Source: Pedobacter cryoconitis
GTDB taxonomy: Bacteria; Bacteroidota; Bacteroidia; Sphingobacteriales; Sphingobacteriaceae
DNA: 64,000 bases
Assembly (NCBI RefSeq): GCF_014207135.1
Contig: NZ_JACHCC010000003.1
Location: forward strand, 124,001-188,000
Direction: 5' to 3'
Each line of letters begins with the position of its first letter. Position 1 is the first letter of the stretch. Of this stretch, positions 52,541 to 60,550 are shown one piece after another. Both the position numbers and the translations under genes were made by a program. The notes below the pieces were generated by a model, which saw only the letters and a program-made list of their open reading frames with translations, made no database searches and was not told the origin of the DNA.

Positions 52541-54421
52541 TTATTGTGCTTTTACAAGTGAGAAATCTGCTACAGCGGTAAGTAGGGCTTCTTTAACCAG
52601 GGTGGTTATAGTTTCTTTACTCATGGTTGTACCATTTTGATTATAGATATTCAGGTTTTCGACAAGTTTGGTAATGTTCAGATTTCCTACGTTTTGAGTC
52701 GAGTTTGTTGTTTTACCCGATGTCTGTGTATTCATCACTTGTGTCGCAGCAACACCACCAATAGGACTCAACGCGGGCATTCCCGGTGTTTTTGGAAGTG
52801 CAAAACCTGTAGCCAGAGGCATATCTTTAGTGCCGGTTTTCTTTCCTTCACCTTTCTTTTCCTCCTCTTTTTTCCTTTGATCGCTATCAAAGCTTTCACC
52901 TCCTTTTTTACTGCCTTCCTGGGCTGCAACTTTGAGATCTTTCATCCCGTCAGTTGTGAAAATCTTGTTCCAGATTTCTTTGATTGGTTTGATCAGATTC
53001 ATGACTTTATTCATGATCCGGTCAAATAAATCGGTAATCCAGTCCCAGATTCCACTGAACGCATTTCGGATTGGATCGATAAGTACCTCTTTGATCCAGC
53101 CTGCGAAAGAACTGAAAGTGCCTATGATCCAGTTCCAGACACCACTGGCGAAACCTAGAATACTGCCGAATACATTGCTGATTAAATCCCAGATGCCACT
53201 AAAGAATGATGTGAATATTCCCCAAAGCCACTGAATGCCATCACTAATAGTGGTCCATACACTCACAATCACATCTCTGACTATATTGAATGTACCGATG
53301 AAAAAATCACCGATAGCTTGTCCGATGGGTAGGAGTACGGAGTTCCATAACCACTGTAATCCATTACCAATTGCATTCCATACAACCTTGACAGTTTCCC
53401 AGATTTGGATGAATACACTGCTGTATAATTCCCAGATAAATCCAATGATGGGTTTAAGTGCGAATTCCCATAACCTGGAAACAAATAGGCCGATATTGTA
53501 AAAGACTGCTTTGGCAACCTCCCAGATGCTGAATAGAATCTCTCTGAAACGTCTGGAGTTATCCCACAATAATTTGACTGCAACAACAACGGCGACAATA
53601 GCGGCAATAATCCATCCAATACCTGGAATACTCATTATAGCTGTCCCAACTCCGGTTAAGGCCGGAATAATGTTCTTTATCCCTGAACCTATGGTGCTGA
53701 TTACTCCACCTAATCCATTCATGCCTTTTCCGACATTATCTACAAGTCCGCCCAGGGTACCCATACCTTTGTGTATAGTCTCCATAACTTCTCCAACGCC
53801 ACCCAGGTTCTCGCCAATACTGGTCATAGAACCACCGACGTTACCCACCACACGACCTATTGTTCCTGCTACGCCACCCATGCCTTCCATTGATGTGCCC
53901 AGGCGACCCATCAGGTCACCCACGTCACCCATGGTACTACCCAGATTGGTAGAGAGTTCGCCCATACTGCCGGATACCTGACCCATAGTGCCCATGACAT
54001 TGCCTACATTGCTGGTTACTGTACCCATTTTATTTACAAAAAGGCCCAGGCGGTCAACTGAATTACCGACATAACCGGTAATGCCCTGACTTTGTGCTGC
54101 AATCTGGTTTACCCTGAAGCGCATGTCTGCAGTACCATCTGCTTTTAACGGCCCGGATTGAATCCTGGTTGCAGACAATATATCTTTTCCAGCTTTCATA
54201 GCATCGGAAAAGCTTTTGCCAAGAGTTTTAAATGAATCTGAAGCGGTGTTCAGGTTAGTGGTGAGTTTTGTTAAGGAGAAAGAATCCTGGAAATCGACCA
54301 TAGCTTTAGTCGTTTTCTGAATTGTCTGTTCAATCGTATTCAGACCCTTTTTTATATTCTCAAAAACAGGGTCGCCATTGGTAGTGAAGTTAATAGGAAA
54401 GATTATGCCGCCGTCTGCCAT
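52541..54421 (-). CDS. tail tape measure protein
   Basis: A 626-residue protein. Residues 100-240 are a remarkable run of glycine-rich units with a period near 7 (patterns like MGTMGQVSGSMGELSTNLGS), and 240-480 hold hydrophobic, tryptophan-rich helices (SIPGIGWIIAAIVAVVVAVK; GLQWLWNSVLLPIGQAIGDF). Such helical, membrane-active regions are standard for tape measures that are ejected through the tube. Length scales with tail length; at about 0.15 nm per residue this predicts roughly 90 nm. It follows the frameshift chaperone genes, as in other tails. Confidence 0.85.
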   Translation of the reverse strand: MADGGIIFPINFTTNGDPVFENIKKGLNTIEQTIQKTTKAMVDFQDSFSLTKLTTNLNTASDSFKTLGKSFSDAMKAGKDILSATRIQSGPLKADGTADMRFRVNQIAAQSQGITGYVGNSVDRLGLFVNKMGTVTSNVGNVMGTMGQVSGSMGELSTNLGSTMGDVGDLMGRLGTSMEGMGGVAGTIGRVVGNVGGSMTSIGENLGGVGEVMETIHKGMGTLGGLVDNVGKGMNGLGGVISTIGSGIKNIIPALTGVGTAIMSIPGIGWIIAAIVAVVVAVKLLWDNSRRFREILFSIWEVAKAVFYNIGLFVSRLWEFALKPIIGFIWELYSSVFIQIWETVKVVWNAIGNGLQWLWNSVLLPIGQAIGDFFIGTFNIVRDVIVSVWTTISDGIQWLWGIFTSFFSGIWDLISNVFGSILGFASGVWNWIIGTFSSFAGWIKEVLIDPIRNAFSGIWDWITDLFDRIMNKVMNLIKPIKEIWNKIFTTDGMKDLKVAAQEGSKKGGESFDSDQRKKEEEKKGEGKKTGTKDMPLATGFALPKTPGMPALSPIGGVAATQVMNTQTSGKTTNSTQNVGNLNITKLVENLNIYNQNGTTMSKETITTLVKEALLTAVADFSLVKAQ

Positions 54422-54520
54422 GTTGGAATATTGTTTTGTTTATTTTGATATGATAATTGTTTTGTATTCAGGGTTATAGCTGATGTGAAAGCCGGGGTAA
54501 AGGCTTTGAGACGAATACCC

Positions 54521-54775
54521 CTAGGCTCCAAACATCACTTTAAATAATTCTGCCTGATTTTCGAGCCGCCAGCGCTCCAGCCATTGTGCCTGGGCATGTA
54601 ATTTTGCCCATTCACTTAACTGGAGCCTTTCCGGATCGACACTGAAATTTGAGCGGATTAGTGCATCGCCCTGCCACCTTCCGGTGTCTGTTTTGCTATG
54701 TTCAGGCCCGCCATTAAGCGAGCCTACAAGTTTTTTACGGTAACATTGAAAGAGTTCATGTGCTGCGCCAGGCAT
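54521..54775 (-). CDS. frameshift extension of the tail assembly chaperone (GT-like part)
   Basis: An 84-residue frame that overlaps the end of the chaperone gene by 52 bp, in the -1 frame. It is probably not started alone: a slippery heptamer A AAA AAC two codons before the stop of the upstream frame moves ribosomes into it, giving the fusion ...VTVKK-LVGSLNGG.... The C-terminal part (SEWAKLHAQAQWLERWRLEN) is helical, as in gpGT-type extensions. This mechanism sets the ratio of two chaperone forms that bind the tape measure. Confidence 0.75.
   Translation of the reverse strand: MPGAAHELFQCYRKKLVGSLNGGPEHSKTDTGRWQGDALIRSNFSVDPERLQLSEWAKLHAQAQWLERWRLENQAELFKVMFGA
54704..54736 (-). promoter_or_regulatory. 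programmed -1 ribosomal frameshift site
   Basis: On the minus strand the heptamer A AAA AAC (54730-54736) sits in frame, followed after 4 nt by a stem AGGCTCGC/GCGGGCCT (54718-54725 and 54704-54711; 8 bp with one G-U pair, 6-nt loop). The zero-frame stop TAG is just after the heptamer, and the -1 frame is open into the 84-residue extension. Confidence 0.8.
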
Positions 54776-55050
54776 TCTACTGCTTTTAACTTTAAGAAGT
54801 CGCGCTGACTTAACTCAGGATCTGAAGCAACTACGCAATTGTCAAACAAGGAAATTGTACCTTTAATGGCGTTCTTCTCACCAACTGCACCTGTAGCTTC
54901 CAGCGTCTTGAAATCTGGTTCTTTGAATACTGCCTGGTAGGTTGTTCCAGCCTGCTGTACTTCTCCTAAGATTAAGAAACCGTGTTTTTCTTTCAATTGC
55001 AGGATCTGAGCATCAGTAAGGCCGCAGATCAGTTTTTCATTGTTTTCCAT
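54724..55050 (-). CDS. tail assembly chaperone (G-like part)
   Basis: A 108-residue protein between the tube gene (2 bp upstream) and the tape measure, the place of the G/GT (Mu gp41) chaperones. Sequence marks: CGLTDAQILQLKEKHGFLIL and GTTYQAVFKEPDFKTLEATG. It ends VTVKNL at TAG 54724, and a -1 slippery site just before the stop adds the downstream frame. It binds the tape measure during tail building and is not in the final particle. Confidence 0.78.
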   Translation of the reverse strand: MENNEKLICGLTDAQILQLKEKHGFLILGEVQQAGTTYQAVFKEPDFKTLEATGAVGEKNAIKGTISLFDNCVVASDPELSQRDFLKLKAVECLAQHMNSFNVTVKNL

Positions 55051-55052
55051 AA

Positions 55053-55487
55053 TTAGATGCTCTTGTTTACGATGTGTGAAAGGATTAATTCTAACTCGAC
55101 TTCTTTGCTCATATCGCCTTCTTTCCAGTCAAACGCGTTCTTTTTGAATTCGCAGTTTTTTAAGACATGCGTAACCAATGGCCCTGCCTCTGGCTGATAG
55201 TTTACGGTAATGCTGAATGGTGAGATACCATGCAACTGACCTTTGGGTGCCTTCGCTTTTAAAGCGAAAACAGTTCCTGCCAGGAGGGTGATAGAGGCTG
55301 TGGTTGAAACCCGGCCATAACCACGGCTTACTGGATTTCTGCCTGCGCCATAGATGTTTTCTTTTTCCATGACTTCCTCATACTTGATGGCTCTGATACC
55401 TGTTAACGGTACTGCGTCAATATTGACAACGATATCTGCCCATCCGTATTCTCTACCGTTAATTAATGGCTCTAATGTGATTCCCAT
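55053..55487 (-). CDS. tail tube protein
   Basis: A 144-residue protein right after the sheath gene (7 bp), the position of the inner tube in contractile tails. Features: PLINGREYGWADIVVNIDAV, then GRNPVSRGYGRVSTTASITL and CEFKKNAFDWKEGDMSKEVE, as in Mu-type tube proteins (gpM-like) with a beta-barrel core. It stacks as hexamer rings inside the sheath. Confidence 0.82.
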   Translation of the reverse strand: MGITLEPLINGREYGWADIVVNIDAVPLTGIRAIKYEEVMEKENIYGAGRNPVSRGYGRVSTTASITLLAGTVFALKAKAPKGQLHGISPFSITVNYQPEAGPLVTHVLKNCEFKKNAFDWKEGDMSKEVELELILSHIVNKSI

Positions 55488-55494
55488 TTTTATT

Positions 55495-56661
55495 TTACTT
55501 TTGAAGTGTTAAACCAATTTTTACTGTTATTTCTCTTAAGGTGCCTACTGGAACCAGTTTTAATACGACCTCTAGATTTGAAGTCTTCAGGATTTGTTGT
55601 GCAGGATTGATATATACCTTATAACCACTAACTTCACCATCTCTGACCATCTGGTCTAAAGCCTCATCACAGATAGATTCTAATGCTGATGCAGTTGTGG
55701 CTTGTATCATTCCGGTATCAGGATCAACATATGCCGGGCCCGAAACCTTAGGTAAAAGGACTCTGTTAACTTCTCTGATCGCCTTATCAATGGTTCTGTT
55801 ATTCTCGATAAAGGCAAAATCACTGGTTAGTGGTTCTGCGGCGAAACTATCGTTTAAGTAAGAACCTGTAATCCCGGTATATTTAGTACCGAACAGGTAA
55901 CCTTTATCATGAATTGAATCCAGTTGTGAAGGAGTATAATCTTCGATTTTTGACCCATCTGCGAAACCAAGGATATCTAATTCTCTGGCTACTTCTTTGT
56001 TATCGGTTTCTGCCTTAGGATAGGCTGTAGATACCAGGTTTTGTTTTTCAACCCAGGCGATTGATTCCTGTACTTTTGCTTTAGATACACAACCTAATAC
56101 AGCTCCGATACAAGAAACCGAAGGGTTTGTCTGAGCTAAGAATTTACCTTTCCCGCCAGCATCCTGACCCAGTACTACACTGACGCGATCCGCATTAAAC
56201 AGATGCAGGTTTGGCAATGCCGGAATGTCAATTGCCTTTATGCCTACAGAAAGTAACAAACTCAAAGGAATGTTTCTTTTGCCCAGGTCCAGCGCAATTT
56301 GCTGTAATGTTGCGACCGAAGCTGTTAGGGTATTTGCACCTGATTCGAAATCGCAAACAGCTAATTGTCTGATATTGCCTTCGGCAAAATTTTGTAAGTT
56401 TTTAACCTCTGTAAATTTGCCGTCTGTATTTAATACACCCTGGATGTATAATTTGGCACCTTCATTGATTCTGAAAAACTCCTGTACATGATAAAAAAGT
56501 ACTGGATTGGAAGCGGATATTGCATCTGCTTCTTTTACGCTCAGAACTAATTTTTTCTCTACATCCGGTTCGCCGTAGACGATAAGTCCGCTAATGTGGT
56601 CGTTGCCTGAAAGCTGTCTCGCAAGCCCGCCGTTTTCTCTGATGAATTTTACACCGTTCAT
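55495..56661 (-). CDS. contractile tail sheath protein (DUF2586-like)
   Basis: A 388-residue protein. Start MNGVKFIRENGGLARQLSGN, then a body with LLSVGIKAIDIPALPNLHLF and VSVVLGQDAGGKGKFLAQTN, and the C-terminal IQATTASALESICDEALDQM and VVLKLVPVGTLREITVKIGL. These match the compact DUF2586 sheath family of Bacteroidota phages. The sheath shows that the particle is contractile (myovirus/R-type). It is the first tail gene, directly after a 64-residue gene (0 bp). Confidence 0.85.
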   Translation of the reverse strand: MNGVKFIRENGGLARQLSGNDHISGLIVYGEPDVEKKLVLSVKEADAISASNPVLFYHVQEFFRINEGAKLYIQGVLNTDGKFTEVKNLQNFAEGNIRQLAVCDFESGANTLTASVATLQQIALDLGKRNIPLSLLLSVGIKAIDIPALPNLHLFNADRVSVVLGQDAGGKGKFLAQTNPSVSCIGAVLGCVSKAKVQESIAWVEKQNLVSTAYPKAETDNKEVARELDILGFADGSKIEDYTPSQLDSIHDKGYLFGTKYTGITGSYLNDSFAAEPLTSDFAFIENNRTIDKAIREVNRVLLPKVSGPAYVDPDTGMIQATTASALESICDEALDQMVRDGEVSGYKVYINPAQQILKTSNLEVVLKLVPVGTLREITVKIGLTLQK

Positions 56662-56856
56662 TTAGTTGTTCTTTATTGTTTTTTGAATTGTTTTGTTTTT
56701 TAATCCCTGAGCATGATTTTGGGCAAATTTTTCCAGGTAGAACTGGTTGCCGTCACTGGTTTGGTAATAGACATCCAGTTTAGGATGAAGAGCGAATAGC
56801 TCCTCCGATGTCTCTTCTACCTTGTCGGCAGGAGTTCCTTTGTTTCGTTTTGCCAT
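56662..56856 (-). CDS. small conserved protein before the sheath (64 aa)
   Basis: A 64-residue charged protein starting MAKRNKGTPADKVEETSEEL, with VYYQTSDGNQFYLEKFAQNH in the middle. Its place right before the sheath corresponds to Mu gp38, also a small protein. Similar short proteins with a TSDG-F-x-A-x-xHA pattern occur next to tail genes of Bacteroidota phages. No function is known. Confidence 0.65.
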   Translation of the reverse strand: MAKRNKGTPADKVEETSEELFALHPKLDVYYQTSDGNQFYLEKFAQNHAQGLKNKTIQKTIKNN

Positions 56857-56876
56857 GTTGACTGTTTAATTATTGT

Positions 56877-57593
56877 TTAAAATTCTATGAAGTTGTAAGA
56901 CAAGCCAAGGCCCAGTGCAGGTGAAAACTGTCCCTTTGAGAAATTATAGTAATAGCCGGCGGTTAAACTCAATCCCAGACGCGAAGGTTTAGGTGAGGCA
57001 ATGCTTAATGACTGCATTCCGTTAATGGAAATCCTTTTGTCCGGACTCAGGATATCGGTGTACTGTACATAAGGAGAAAACCAGTTCTTGCGTTTCTTAT
57101 AGTCCTGACGTAATAATTTGATCTGGTAGCTGATGTCAAATGTGCCACCAAGCGTATCAGGATTGAAACTGGCTGTTAAATAGTCATCATGATAGACATA
57201 GTGTTTGTTCTGGAGGCTATCAATGATACGTGTGGCTCTTAGGGCAGTAGTTTTTAATTCTGCATTCACCAAAGACGCCTGTTGCAGTTTTTTTGTTTTA
57301 TCCAGATTATCCAGCCTTAAACTGTCCAGTACTGACTGGCTGACTGGTAATTTACTAATGTCGCCGTCACCTATAATAGCAGCTCTTCTTTCCATAGTGA
57401 CAACTGCATAACCCTTTTGGTCAACTGCTCTGGCTAATACTTTGGCCGCAGTTTTAGCTTCATCAATCAATGCGAGTGGTTTAATTTCAATGGCTGGTTT
57501 CGGTAGGTCTACCTGTTTCCATAGTCTGAAACCAAGCCAGGCGATCAGGATGACTGCTATGGTTAATGCCAGTTGTAAGCCGTTTATCTTCAT
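56877..57593 (-). CDS. membrane-anchored protein, possible spanin
   Basis: A 238-residue protein with one N-terminal transmembrane helix (LALTIAVILIAWLGFRLW), a long helical stretch (about 60-130, with DSLRLDNLDKTKKLQQASL) and a C-terminal beta region (LGLSLTAGYYYNFSKGQFSP, closing LSYNFIEF) like an outer-membrane strand. A protein anchored inside with an outer-membrane-type end is the layout of a single-chain spanin that fuses membranes at lysis. It lies in the lysis cluster 19 bp after the coiled-coil membrane protein. Confidence 0.6.
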   Translation of the reverse strand: MKINGLQLALTIAVILIAWLGFRLWKQVDLPKPAIEIKPLALIDEAKTAAKVLARAVDQKGYAVVTMERRAAIIGDGDISKLPVSQSVLDSLRLDNLDKTKKLQQASLVNAELKTTALRATRIIDSLQNKHYVYHDDYLTASFNPDTLGGTFDISYQIKLLRQDYKKRKNWFSPYVQYTDILSPDKRISINGMQSLSIASPKPSRLGLSLTAGYYYNFSKGQFSPALGLGLSYNFIEF

Positions 57594-57612
57594 TTTTTTA
57601 TTAATTGATGGT

Positions 57613-57915
57613 TTATCTGTTTTTATACCTGCTGATAGCAGTACTGTCTACCTTCTTTTGTATCTGGAGGTTAGCTGATCTTTCTATTAAATAGGCATTG
57701 AAAACCTCATCTTTTTCTTTCCGCTCTGCTTTGACCATGTTTTCAAGCTGTTCAATCTTTTTTGAGCAATCTTCCTTTGCTGTATTGGCATCAAATCGCT
57801 CGGTCATAATTACGCTCACCAATACCAGCGTAATTACATATAGTGCATAAGCAAATGGTGTTTGGGCAATCTCTGTTAAAGAGATTTTTTCCAGACTTTC
57901 TTGTATATTTTCCAA
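57613..57915 (-). CDS. small membrane protein with coiled coil, holin- or Rz-like
   Basis: A 100-residue protein with one transmembrane helix (AYALYVITLVLVSVIMTERF) followed by a charged coiled coil (KEDCSKKIEQLENMVKAERK). Placed between the endolysin and the spanin-like gene, it may be a holin/pinholin or an inner spanin. The single helix and long cytoplasmic or periplasmic coil fit Rz-type better than a classical holin. Confidence 0.6.
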   Translation of the reverse strand: MENIQESLEKISLTEIAQTPFAYALYVITLVLVSVIMTERFDANTAKEDCSKKIEQLENMVKAERKEKDEVFNAYLIERSANLQIQKKVDSTAISRYKNR

Positions 57916-57929
57916 GGGCTTTGTGATTT

Positions 57930-58469
57930 TTAAACTTCATTTTCTGAGAATGTTCCGGTAGTTGTAAGTCTTATTTTTTTTACAGTTTCCGGTCTGTTTT
58001 TAAAGGCCAGTCTCCGGCAGGCTACCAGTCTGGCCTTGTCTATCCATGCCAGGCCAACTGCATTACTCTGGTTGCCTCCGTATACCAGGAAGGCCTGATC
58101 GTTTTCACCACAGTAAAAGCCAACATGACCGCCTCCGGGACGTTTGAATACCAGGATGTCATTGAATGCTTCTTTTCCAGGATTAATGCCGACTCCCCAA
58201 TTAGACCATTCCAGGGCAGCCAGTAGTTTACTACCTACGGTTTGATATCCCGCCCGCTGAACACAGATTCCAACAAACAGGCCACACCAGGGAATATCAT
58301 CATTGGTGTACCAGCCCGAAACACCTACTTCTTTAGCCCATTTTAAGATGTCCGGATTACTATCTTTTCCAGGGATCTCGAGCAGACCGTAATGTTTGCG
58401 GGCCTCCATCCATATCAGTGGAGATTTGAAACTGTCAAGCCAGTTGAATTTTTGTGGTAATGCTTTCAT
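57930..58469 (-). CDS. endolysin, TIGR02594/CHAP-like amidase
   Basis: A 179-residue peptidoglycan hydrolase without signal. The catalytic cysteine lies in TNDDIPWCGLFVGICVQRAG, the histidine in KRPGGGHVGFYCGENDQ, and the third residue in YGGNQSNAVGLAWID. This is the NlpC/P60-like TIGR02594 family used by many phages and R-type particles to open the wall at lysis. It is the first gene of the late block, so lysis of the producer cell is part of the programme. Confidence 0.85.
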   Translation of the reverse strand: MKALPQKFNWLDSFKSPLIWMEARKHYGLLEIPGKDSNPDILKWAKEVGVSGWYTNDDIPWCGLFVGICVQRAGYQTVGSKLLAALEWSNWGVGINPGKEAFNDILVFKRPGGGHVGFYCGENDQAFLVYGGNQSNAVGLAWIDKARLVACRRLAFKNRPETVKKIRLTTTGTFSENEV

Positions 58470-58609
58470 ATCTCTTTTTTATCTTTTCCATTTGAACAGG
58501 GTAGGGTTAAGCGGGCGGCACGAAGCCTTCCCGCCATTTTGAACCTGTTTAATTAACCCTATTTACCGGAGGCTGTCAGCAGCTCCCCTTAATCTCGAAG
58601 TACTTTATT

Positions 58610-58765
58610 TTAATGACAGATGATGGCACCAAAACATTGTTCAGAATGCACAGATGTTTTGAATTCATTCGCATTTTGCAGATGAATTTTTAGGTCGGTA
58701 AACCTTTGCAGAATTTGTGCGGCATCTGTTATTTTGTCGTACTTATAAGGACAAAGGTGAAGCAT
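58610..58765 (-). CDS. possible small gene at the start of the late block (51 aa)
   Basis: A 51-residue ORF, ATG 58765 to TAA 58610, starting MLHLCPYKYDKITDAAQILQ. No family is recognised. It lies between the switch region and the endolysin and is on the same strand as the late genes, so it may be the first late gene or a regulator. The evidence is only an open frame with reasonable codons. Confidence 0.4.
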   Translation of the reverse strand: MLHLCPYKYDKITDAAQILQRFTDLKIHLQNANEFKTSVHSEQCFGAIICH

Positions 58766-58902
58766 TTTTTGAGGCTAAAAAAATCGGGAATCAGTCATTG
58801 TTTTTGTTGTAACAATTTTTGTATCAAATAGATACAGTCATTGATCGACGTTTTTTTTTAACCTTATTTTTCGTTGAGATTTGAGCTTATAAACTATTTG
58901 AT
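58766..58902. promoter_or_regulatory. divergent switch region
   Basis: An AT-rich spacer between the small minus-strand ORF and the opposed 97-residue gene. It contains the inverted repeat GTATC-AAATA-GATAC (58821-58835) and a nearby ATTGTT...AACAAT pair (58798-58816), both possible operators for the late promoter. Confidence 0.45.
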
Positions 58903-59196
58903 ATGAAGGATTTGATCTTAAAAAACAACGAAAAAAAACAGGCAAATAACACAGTTAGAGCTTCAGTTTTAAAGCAGGTGAAAAGGGAGGCAGCAGATAA
59001 GCCTTTACAGGTCGCTGAAAAGGAAACAGGAAGCTCCGTTCCGGAGGTCTATGATTTACTCGAAGCAGAGGATATTGCAGGATCACTGACTGAAGCCAGA
59101 CGCTATTTTGAAAGTGATCGTGCCAGGGTGAAAGAATCTCGTTTTACAGAAGAAAATACACTGATGGAAGAGGGATTCGAAGATTGGTTCTTTTAA
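58903..59196 (+). CDS. opposed small gene in the switch region (97 aa)
   Basis: The only plus-strand gene in the element. A 97-residue, highly charged, helical protein starting MKDLILKNNEKKQANNTVRA and ending MEEGFEDWFF. No signal, membrane segment or known domain. It is convergent with the early block and divergent from the late block, sitting between operator-like repeats and a terminator. A regulator (repressor or anti-activator) of the late genes is a natural guess but unproven. Confidence 0.55.
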   Translation: MKDLILKNNEKKQANNTVRASVLKQVKREAADKPLQVAEKETGSSVPEVYDLLEAEDIAGSLTEARRYFESDRARVKESRFTEENTLMEEGFEDWFF

Positions 59197-59203
59197 AAAA
59201 AGA

Positions 59204-59246
59204 AAGCCTGTTTTGCAACATAGGAGGGATGCTGTAAAACAGGCTT
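59204..59246. terminator. terminator at the end of the early block
   Basis: The 11-bp arms AAGCCTGTTTT (59204-59214) and AAAACAGGCTT (59236-59246) with a 21-nt loop. On the minus strand it is followed by a T-run, so it ends transcription from the right (early genes); on the plus strand it could end the 97-residue gene. Confidence 0.6.
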
Positions 59247-59266
59247 GTCATGGAGACTGGTTGATA

Positions 59267-59446
59267 TCAGGAAGCGTAATTGCCTTCACCTTTTAATATC
59301 GCCCTGACTGTACGCGGACTGATATAAAATTTGGTCGCTGTTTTTTCCTCCAGCGCATCCAGGCGCCATTCAGGTTTTTGCTTTGCAAGCTCTTCAAAAT
59401 ACATTTTAACAGCTTGATTTCTGGGTTTGAATTGTTGTTTTGCCAT
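59267..59446 (-). CDS. small helix-turn-helix-like protein (59 aa)
   Basis: A 59-residue basic protein (ATG 59446 to TGA 59267), starting MAKQQFKPRNQAVKMYFEEL. The C-terminal part FYISPRTVRAILKGEGN looks like the recognition half of a helix-turn-helix. A TACTTTTG box at 59452-59459 (minus strand) lies just before the ATG. It is placed between two terminators, so it forms its own transcript at the early/late border, where Mu codes Mor. It may be the middle/late activator or a repressor. Confidence 0.6.
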   Translation of the reverse strand: MAKQQFKPRNQAVKMYFEELAKQKPEWRLDALEEKTATKFYISPRTVRAILKGEGNYAS

Positions 59447-59499
59447 CTCTACAAAAGTACATCAGACAGGGGGCTGAAGGATGGAAAAGTTATTCAACA

Positions 59500-59527
59500 A
59501 AAAAGCCCCAGGTTGATGGAGCTTTTT
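59500..59527. terminator. terminator after the DUF3164 gene
   Basis: The 11-bp arms (59500-59510 and 59517-59527) with one mismatch and a 6-nt loop; a T-run follows on the minus strand. Separates the DUF3164 transcript from the small HTH-like gene. Confidence 0.6.
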
Positions 59528-59682
59528 GGTGAAACAGAGAATTTAATTGGCTTTTAAGGCAGATAAAATGCATTTTGAATATTTTTTGAATTCATTTATT
59601 CAATTATTTTATTTCATATTTCTGGTTTTAAAGGTCGGTTTCTAGTGTATTTCTACTTTTTCACTCATTAAAAGAATAAAAT

Positions 59683-60333
59683 TTAAAGGCTGGAAAAGTT
59701 CAATTCCAGCCGGTCCCATTTTCCAGCTTCATTCTTCACCTTAAAATCGTAAGCAAAACCTTTCAGGGTAATGCTGTAACTCTCTCTTAAGAGATGTAAG
59801 CCTTCTGTCCAGCGGATATCATCAAATTTGTTTTCGTGCTGCATCAAACTGAAGACTTTGGCATATTCGAGGTCTCCGTTCTGATTACGCTCCAGGAAAC
59901 TCAGCAGGATTTCAAATAGTTTTACATCACGTTTTTTAACTGCATCTCCAAGAAAATCTTTGATGAGCCCTATGGCTTTACCAGCTCGCTCATCCCATAC
60001 CGGATCGGTATCCCTTCTCCTGGTAATTCGTTTATCTCCGGCTTTAGAGGTTAAACTGAAACCACCTTTGCTGGTTGCCGGGATTAAACCATAACTGGCT
60101 GTTTTTTGTGCCTGTTTGGCCATTATCTGATGAACTTTTGTCTTAAAGCGCTGAATCACGGACTGTATAACGAGTGCTTCATTGATTAAGTCTGTAATGT
60201 CAGTGTCGCGCTCTGTTTCGTAATGAACCCTGGCTCTGGCTCGTACCGCTGCATCCTGCTTTTTACGTGCAGCAAGTAGGGTTTCTAACTGATGAATACT
60301 TAAGTCTGTGGTGTGTATTGCCATTATTTCCAT
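59683..60333 (-). CDS. DUF3164-family protein of Mu-like phages
   Basis: A 216-residue protein. The stretch ASYGLIPATSKGGFSLTSKA, then RRRDTDPVWDERAGKAIGLI and KRDVKLFEILLSFLERNQNG, with the C-terminal SYSITLKGFAYDFKVKN, matches the DUF3164 family that is found in the early region of many Mu-like phages. Its function is unknown. Presence here confirms the Mu-like origin of the early block. It starts 1 bp after the previous gene and is followed by a terminator. Confidence 0.78.
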   Translation of the reverse strand: MEIMAIHTTDLSIHQLETLLAARKKQDAAVRARARVHYETERDTDITDLINEALVIQSVIQRFKTKVHQIMAKQAQKTASYGLIPATSKGGFSLTSKAGDKRITRRRDTDPVWDERAGKAIGLIKDFLGDAVKKRDVKLFEILLSFLERNQNGDLEYAKVFSLMQHENKFDDIRWTEGLHLLRESYSITLKGFAYDFKVKNEAGKWDRLELNFSSL

Positions 60334-60334
60334 C

Positions 60335-60547
60335 TTATTTCCTTTTAGTGATTCTTAAATGTTGTGTGTCATATACAAAAAATTGCTCCTGCGTATCAAA
60401 ACGTTTAATCTTAAGGCCTGGGCCTGCTGTTGTTTCTTCGCCTCCGGTAACCTCACCAATAGCCAGGAAATGAGGGTGATGTTCATTGATTATCTTTACT
60501 TCGCTTCCTGCGTAATAAGCAATCATTTTATCCAGTTTAGTATGCAT
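60335..60547 (-). CDS. small early protein (70 aa)
   Basis: A 70-residue protein starting MHTKLDKMIAYYAGSEVKII with a beta-like core (GPGLKIKRFDTQEQFFVYDT). No family is recognised. It lies in a tight early operon (3 bp from the DnaA-like gene, 1 bp from DUF3164), so it is translated with them. Role unknown. Confidence 0.6.
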   Translation of the reverse strand: MHTKLDKMIAYYAGSEVKIINEHHPHFLAIGEVTGGEETTAGPGLKIKRFDTQEQFFVYDTQHLRITKRK

Positions 60548-60550
60548 AGT

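Noticed and set aside
53511..53981. 156-residue plus-strand frame rich in proline and threonine opposite the tape measure
   Set aside because: It is a shadow of the glycine-rich repeats of the tape measure on the other strand.
40315..57593. Tail genes as an extracellular contractile injection system (eCIS/T6SS)
   Set aside because: No AAA+ ATPase of the eCIS type, no PAAR or toxin gene is seen; frameshift chaperone, tape measure and lysis genes fit a phage-type tail.
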